Shown here piece after piece: positions 14,459 to 17,797 of a stretch of 17,797 nt of DNA. The position numbers and the translations under genes were made by a program. The DNA lies in NCBI GenBank assembly GCA_900762245.1, contig CAAFFR010000060.1, forward strand, positions 1 through 17,797. Reading direction: 5' to 3'. The DNA is from an uncultured Oscillospiraceae bacterium. Lineage in GTDB: Bacteria; Bacillota_A; Clostridia; Oscillospirales; Oscillospiraceae. A model generated the notes under the pieces. That model ran no database searches and was not told the DNA's origin. It worked only from the letters and a program-made list of their open reading frames with translations. Positions within the stretch are counted from its first letter, which is position 1, and each line of letters starts with the position of its first letter.

Positions 14459-15451
14459 TCAGATCAGCGCGCTGGACCTGTCCACCTTGCGGACAATGGC
14501 ATTTGCAGTCAGAATGGTGATACAGCCCACGACAGACTGGAACAGAGAGGCCGCTGCGGTCTTGCCAAGGGTGACGGACTGGGAGTTCAGCATTTGGTAG
14601 ATCTTCACATCGAAGGTTGCCACAATCGGGGTCAGGGGCTGCTTGGCACCCTGTGTTACCTGGTAGAACAGGCCGAAGTCAGAGGAGAAGATACGGCCAA
14701 CCGCCAGAATAAACATCATAACGATAATGGGCTGCAGGGCAGGCAGGGTGATGTAGCGGGCCTGCTGCCACTTGCTGGCGCCGTCCAGAACAGCCGCCTC
14801 ATACAGGTTGGTATCAATGCCTGTAATGGATGCCAGGTAAACCACCATGGAGTAGCCGATGACCTTCCAGATATGCATGAACACCAGGATGTAGGGCCAC
14901 ACATCGGGCTCAAAATACCAGTTGACATCCGTTCCGCCGAAGGCACGGATCAGAGCGTTCGCCAAACCCTTGTCGGTAACCAGGAAGGCATAGACGAAGT
15001 AGCTGACCACGACCCAGGACATGAAGTGGGGCATAAACATCAGGGTCTGATAGACCTTGGACTTACGCTTGGAATAGATATTGCTGATCATCATTGCCAG
15101 GCCAACGGGCAGGACGATGTCCAGAATGATAAAGGCCAGATTGTACAGCACGGTATTGCGCAGGATCATGGGGAAGTCCCGCAGGCCAAAGAAGTATTTG
15201 AAGTTATCAAAGCCCACCCATTCGCTCTTGATAAGGCTGGTGATAAAATTGGAGCCATCCACGATCTTGTAATCTTTGAATGCAAGAACCACGCCGAACA
15301 TGGGCAGATAGCAGAACAGAATATACCAGATGATGGTAGGTGTTGCGAGTAGGGTCAGCTCGGTGTCATCGCGGGTCCACTTCAGCTTTCCCTTTCTCCT
15401 CAGCTTTGGTGTCTTAGCTTCAGTTTTTGGCACAGACATTGTACCACTCAT
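14459..15451 (-). CDS. ABC sugar permease, LplB-like
   Basis: A 330-residue membrane permease partner of the LplC-like gene. After a basic cytoplasmic N-terminus (about 1-30) come transmembrane segments starting near 34-56. The EAA loop is at about 218-241 (YEAAVLDGASKWQQARYITLP). The family-typical LLATPTIIWYILFCYLPMFG start matches LplB. The start is uncertain: ATG 15451 directly abuts GAGAGGGG, leaving almost no spacing, while the ATG at 15439 has that site 12 bases upstream; 15451 is listed as the longer form. It is the first gene of the importer operon. No ATPase gene follows, so a shared MsmX-type ATPase encoded elsewhere is expected, as known for other LplABC-like systems. Confidence 0.91.
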   Translation of the reverse strand: MSGTMSVPKTEAKTPKLRRKGKLKWTRDDTELTLLATPTIIWYILFCYLPMFGVVLAFKDYKIVDGSNFITSLIKSEWVGFDNFKYFFGLRDFPMILRNTVLYNLAFIILDIVLPVGLAMMISNIYSKRKSKVYQTLMFMPHFMSWVVVSYFVYAFLVTDKGLANALIRAFGGTDVNWYFEPDVWPYILVFMHIWKVIGYSMVVYLASITGIDTNLYEAAVLDGASKWQQARYITLPALQPIIVMMFILAVGRIFSSDFGLFYQVTQGAKQPLTPIVATFDVKIYQMLNSQSVTLGKTAAASLFQSVVGCITILTANAIVRKVDRSSALI

Positions 15452-15508
15452 CCCCTCTCGTTATTTTTGTCGGATTACACATGGCAACACGCAGTAATTG
15501 ACCATGTA

Positions 15509-15537
15509 ATTATACGATTAAAATACCTGTTACGAAA
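15509..15537 (-). promoter_or_regulatory. Possible promoter of the ABC importer operon
   Basis: On the minus strand a perfect TATAAT (15509-15514) lies about 58 bases before the first permease start. A 17-base spacer separates it from TTTCGT (15532-15537), which is a poor -35 box, so activation by a regulator would be expected. A second TATAAT on the same strand at 15629-15634 is an alternative, with TAGACA 20 bases away, which is too far for a standard promoter. Confidence 0.45.
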
Positions 15538-15558
15538 GTATCCAGAGGTTACTTTGTA
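15531..15558. promoter_or_regulatory. Imperfect inverted repeat at the importer promoter
   Basis: TACGAAAGTA (15531-15540) and TACTTTGTA (15550-15558) are near-complementary arms that differ by one missing base. They overlap the weak -35 of the leftward promoter, a normal location for an activator or repressor site. The binding protein is unknown; the locus-encoded AraC-type regulator is the first candidate. Confidence 0.35.
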
Positions 15559-15696
15559 GTGTTAAAACGAAATATCTCCGAACATTTTGCTTAAAAACAC
15601 TTTTCTCGTCCATTGTTTCTTCGGTTATATTATACAAAAATGCAGCATTACTAATGTCTAAAACGCCGATTTATTAAAATACATCATTTTACCTCT

Positions 15697-15724
15697 TTCA
15701 CCTTCCCTACTTTTATCCGATAAT
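15697..15724 (+). promoter_or_regulatory. Possible promoter of the GH20 gene
   Basis: TTCACC (15697-15702, 4 of 6 consensus positions) and GATAAT (15719-15724, 5 of 6) are separated by 16 bases. They would give a leader of about 50 bases before the GH20 start. The -10 box overlaps the left arm of the CCGAT...ATCGG repeat that encloses GTATCAAA. Confidence 0.5.
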
Positions 15725-15737
15725 AGTATCAAATCGG
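15717..15737. promoter_or_regulatory. GTATCAAA inverted-repeat site before GH20
   Basis: CCGAT (15717-15721) and ATCGG (15733-15737) flank a segment holding GTATCAAA (15726-15733; its last base is shared with the right arm). The site overlaps the predicted -10 box and start of transcription of GH20, where a repressor would act. The same 8 bases lie between inverted arms before the binding-protein gene and in the GH38 leader. Confidence 0.35.
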
Positions 15738-15779
15738 TGCGCACTGTTTGACTTGCGTACAGAAAAGGAGAATTATGCT

Positions 15780-17642
15780 ATGATGAAGATTCATGTTTCC
15801 GGCCAGATGCCCTCCGCATGGGAAGAGGCTCTGCACCAGTTAACATCCGAGCTGGGTATGGTAGTCGATCCCAATGGCATCCCCATTACATGCGTCAAGG
15901 GAGAAGAAACCAGCGTCTGCAGTGACGGAAAGACCGTTTCCCTTGTTTGGGAAAGTCCTGTATCCTTCTACCGGGCTCTAAGCCGCATCCCCCATCCCCT
16001 TACAGAATGTGCCATTCGCGAAAAGGCACGGTTTGAGACCGTGGGTGTCATGATCGACTGCTCCCGCAACGGCGTGCTGAAGCCGGAGGCTCTGCGTATG
16101 ATCCTGCGGAAGATGGCGCTGATGGGACTGAATATGGGCATGATGTACACCGAGGATACCTACGAGGTCCCCGAACAGCCCTTCTTCGGCTACAAGCGTG
16201 GCCGTTACACCTACGATGAGCTGAAGGCGCTGGATGACTACGCAAATCTCTTTGGCATCGAGCTTTGTCCCTGCATCCAGACACTGGGCCATCTGAAACG
16301 GATCCTCCACTGGCCTGCCTTCCACCACCTGCGGGACAACGACGAGGTACTGCTGGCGGATCTGGATGAGACCTACGAGCTGCTGGATCAGATGATCCGG
16401 GCTGCCTCCGCACCTTACCGCTCCAAGCGGATCCACTTGGGTATGGACGAGGCCTTTGGCGTAGGTGTGGGCGCCCATCTTGCGCGCTACGGTTATGAGG
16501 ATCCCAAGGCCATTATGGGCCGCCACCTGAGCCGTGTGCTGGAAATCACTGACAAGTACGGTCTGGATGCCATGATTTGGAGCGATATGTACTTCCATCT
16601 GGACGGTCTCCACTATCACAGCGAAGGTCTGCCCTCTGAGGCAGCCAAGGCTGCCGTGGATCCCCGGATCACCCTTGTGTACTGGGATTACTATCAAAAC
16701 AAGGAAGAGCTATACGCCGATGCCCTGTACAAGCATGCCCAATTTCCAGTGCCCACGGTATTTGCCGGCGGTATCTGGAGCTGGGTCGGTCCCGCCCCAG
16801 CCTATGGCCACGCCATCGAAAATTCCATTGCGGGTCTGAGCGCCGCCATGAAGGCAAATATACCTCTGGCTCTGGCCACCGCCTGGGGCGACAACGGCGC
16901 GGAAACCAATTTCACCGCCATGTTCCTCGCCCTCCAGCTCTACGGGGAAATGGCCTACACCGGCGTGTACGACGAGGAAGCCCTCTACGCCCGGTTCCGC
17001 CGCTGCTGTAATGCTGATGCAAAGGCCTTCCTCGCCCTAAGCGAGCTGAACGTCGTGCCCGGCATGGGCAGTTACCCTTCTGACCCGGTGAATGCCTGCA
17101 AATTCCTGCTGTATCAGGATCCGCTGATCCAGTTGTTTGAAAAAGACACCGAGGGTCTGGATATGTCCAGCCACTTCGGTTCTCTGGTGAACAAATTCGC
17201 ACGGTTCGCCCAAGAAAATCCGGAGTACCGCCTGCTGTTCGACTTCTACACCACCCTGGCTCATGTCCTGACGCTGAAGTGCCGCTGGCATGAAAACGCA
17301 GGCAATGTGGTCCGCAGCGGCGACCGGGAGGCTGCCGCCGCTCTGGCAGAGGACATCCCCGCCACCGTGGAGGCCATCCACGCATTGCGTGTCCTCTGGC
17401 GGAAGCTCTGGGAATCCACCAACAAGCCCCACGGCTTTGAGATCATCGAGGTTCGGCTCGGCGGTGTGGCTGCCCGGATGCAGACTGCCGGAGAGAAAAT
17501 GCGCGCCTTTGCGGAGGGGAAGGTGGACACCATCCCCGAACTGGCGGAGGAAGCCCTCATCACCAAGCGCCGCAGCGACGGTACCTTCGGAAACACCAAT
17601 GTTATGGAAGAAATCGCCACCAGCAGCAAGATAGACTGGTAA
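15780..17642 (+). CDS. GH20 beta-N-acetylhexosaminidase, cytoplasmic
   Basis: A 620-residue family 20 hydrolase. The N-terminal alpha/beta domain (about 1-80) precedes a TIM barrel starting near RFETVGVMIDCSRNGVL (85-100). The catalytic Asp-Glu pair is D223-E224 in HLGMDEAFG: in this family Asp positions the substrate N-acetyl group and Glu is the acid/base. The C-terminal third is mostly helical. There is no signal peptide and the layout recalls intracellular GH20 enzymes of Gram-positive bacteria, so it should remove terminal GlcNAc or GalNAc from imported oligosaccharides. ATG 15780 is chosen with AAAGGAG ending at 15770, 9 bases upstream; ATG 15783 is possible, and an upstream TTG at 15753 precedes the binding site. 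It is transcribed away from the importer, and its stop codon runs into its terminator. Confidence 0.91.
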   Translation: MMKIHVSGQMPSAWEEALHQLTSELGMVVDPNGIPITCVKGEETSVCSDGKTVSLVWESPVSFYRALSRIPHPLTECAIREKARFETVGVMIDCSRNGVLKPEALRMILRKMALMGLNMGMMYTEDTYEVPEQPFFGYKRGRYTYDELKALDDYANLFGIELCPCIQTLGHLKRILHWPAFHHLRDNDEVLLADLDETYELLDQMIRAASAPYRSKRIHLGMDEAFGVGVGAHLARYGYEDPKAIMGRHLSRVLEITDKYGLDAMIWSDMYFHLDGLHYHSEGLPSEAAKAAVDPRITLVYWDYYQNKEELYADALYKHAQFPVPTVFAGGIWSWVGPAPAYGHAIENSIAGLSAAMKANIPLALATAWGDNGAETNFTAMFLALQLYGEMAYTGVYDEEALYARFRRCCNADAKAFLALSELNVVPGMGSYPSDPVNACKFLLYQDPLIQLFEKDTEGLDMSSHFGSLVNKFARFAQENPEYRLLFDFYTTLAHVLTLKCRWHENAGNVVRSGDREAAAALAEDIPATVEAIHALRVLWRKLWESTNKPHGFEIIEVRLGGVAARMQTAGEKMRAFAEGKVDTIPELAEEALITKRRSDGTFGNTNVMEEIATSSKIDW

Positions 17643-17691
17643 AAGAACCACCGGGAAGGATGCCATGCGCATCCTTCCCGGTGGTTCTTTT
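17641..17691. terminator. Bidirectional terminator with 23-bp stem
   Basis: A perfect 23-bp stem with a 5-base loop (arms 17641-17663 and 17669-17691) begins inside the GH20 TAA stop codon. Its outer ends give TTTT on both strands, so it can end GH20 and the opposing gene, whose stop is only 11 bases away. It fills almost the whole gap between the convergent genes. Confidence 0.92.
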
Positions 17692-17702
17692 ACAGCGTAA
17701 CC

Positions 17703-17797
17703 TCAGCCCAGATCGGGAACATCCTCAAAACGGACAATGGGTTCGGAAAATCCGTCGGATTCAAAGACGATGATCTCATTTCCCCCCGTTTTCAGCA
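17703..17797 (-). CDS. 3' end of a probable GH35 beta-galactosidase
   Basis: Only the last 31 codons are visible, ending in TGA at 17703-17705; the gene continues past the right edge. The residues LKTGGNEIIVFESDG followed by an FSEPIVRFED stretch resemble the C-terminal jelly-roll strand of GH35 beta-galactosidases, where a G-NEI-VFE pattern near the end is common. A GH35 enzyme would release terminal beta-galactose, the outermost neutral sugar of complex N-glycan arms, and so fits the neighbours. With so little sequence, other enzymes with a C-terminal galactose-binding-like domain remain possible. It is convergent with GH20 and shares its terminator. Confidence 0.55.
   Translation of the reverse strand, partial: LKTGGNEIIVFESDGFSEPIVRFEDVPDLG

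Larger units (their letters stand above)
15452..15779. other. Divergent intergenic region with promoters for importer and GH20
   Basis: This AT-rich stretch between the divergent importer and GH20 genes holds no open reading frame I can support. It contains TATAAT-like boxes facing left (15509-15514 and 15629-15634), a GATAAT box facing right (15719-15724) and several inverted repeats. It is the most likely place for control of the right half of the locus. Confidence 0.75.

Noticed and set aside
15748..15776. TTGACT (15748-15753) as a -35 box with AATTAT (15771-15776) as -10
   Set aside because: The spacing is right, but transcription would start at or inside the GH20 coding sequence and the ribosome binding site would be lost.
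1..17797. CRISPR array, tRNA or rRNA genes, insertion sequence or integrase
   Set aside because: I saw no spaced direct repeats, no cloverleaf or rRNA sequence and no transposase or integrase motifs in any frame.

Overview
The window looks like a carbohydrate-utilisation island from a Gram-positive Clostridia-type bacterium, probably a gut Oscillospirales-like Firmicute. The basis is a set of traits: AGGAGG-type ribosome binding sites, moderately GC-rich coding sequence with AT-rich gaps, an LplB/LplC/LipO-type ABC importer with a DUF3502-like binding lipoprotein, a YesL-family (DUF624) membrane protein and a YesN-like AraC regulator. The taxon is inferred from gene families only.

Layout. 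On the left a plus-strand operon runs in from outside the window: D-lyxose/D-mannose isomerase (5' end missing), PfkB fructokinase, aldose 1-epimerase-like protein, GH2 beta-mannosidase, then, after two overlapping perfect palindromes, an AraC-type regulator with a degenerate receiver domain and a YesL-like membrane protein. It meets a minus-strand group head-on at a shared terminator near 6320. The minus-strand group, in transcription order from 15451 down to 6345, is two permeases, the binding lipoprotein, a strong terminator, GH38 alpha-mannosidase, a weak hairpin and a GH3 glycosidase. A 328-base AT-rich divergent region (15452-15779) separates it from a plus-strand GH20 beta-N-acetylhexosaminidase. 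GH20 ends in a 23-bp-stem bidirectional terminator, opposite the 3' end of a minus-strand gene that looks like a GH35 beta-galactosidase.

How the genes fit together (inference). None of the glycosidases whose N-terminus is visible has a signal peptide, so oligosaccharides captured by the lipoprotein and imported would be trimmed in the cytoplasm. Galactose (GH35?), GlcNAc (GH20), alpha-mannose (GH38) and the core beta-mannose (GH2) are exactly the linkages of complex-type N-glycans. Freed mannose could be mutarotated by the epimerase, isomerised to fructose and phosphorylated to fructose-6-phosphate. No transporter ATPase, no endo-acting release enzyme and no GlcNAc catabolic gene lies in the window, so those would have to be elsewhere.

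The most unusual signals are the regulator that has lost its phosphoacceptor aspartate, the back-to-back perfect palindromes upstream of it, an 8-base motif (GTATCAAA) found between the arms of inverted repeats in front of three genes, and a wobble-paired stem-loop in the GH38 leader.
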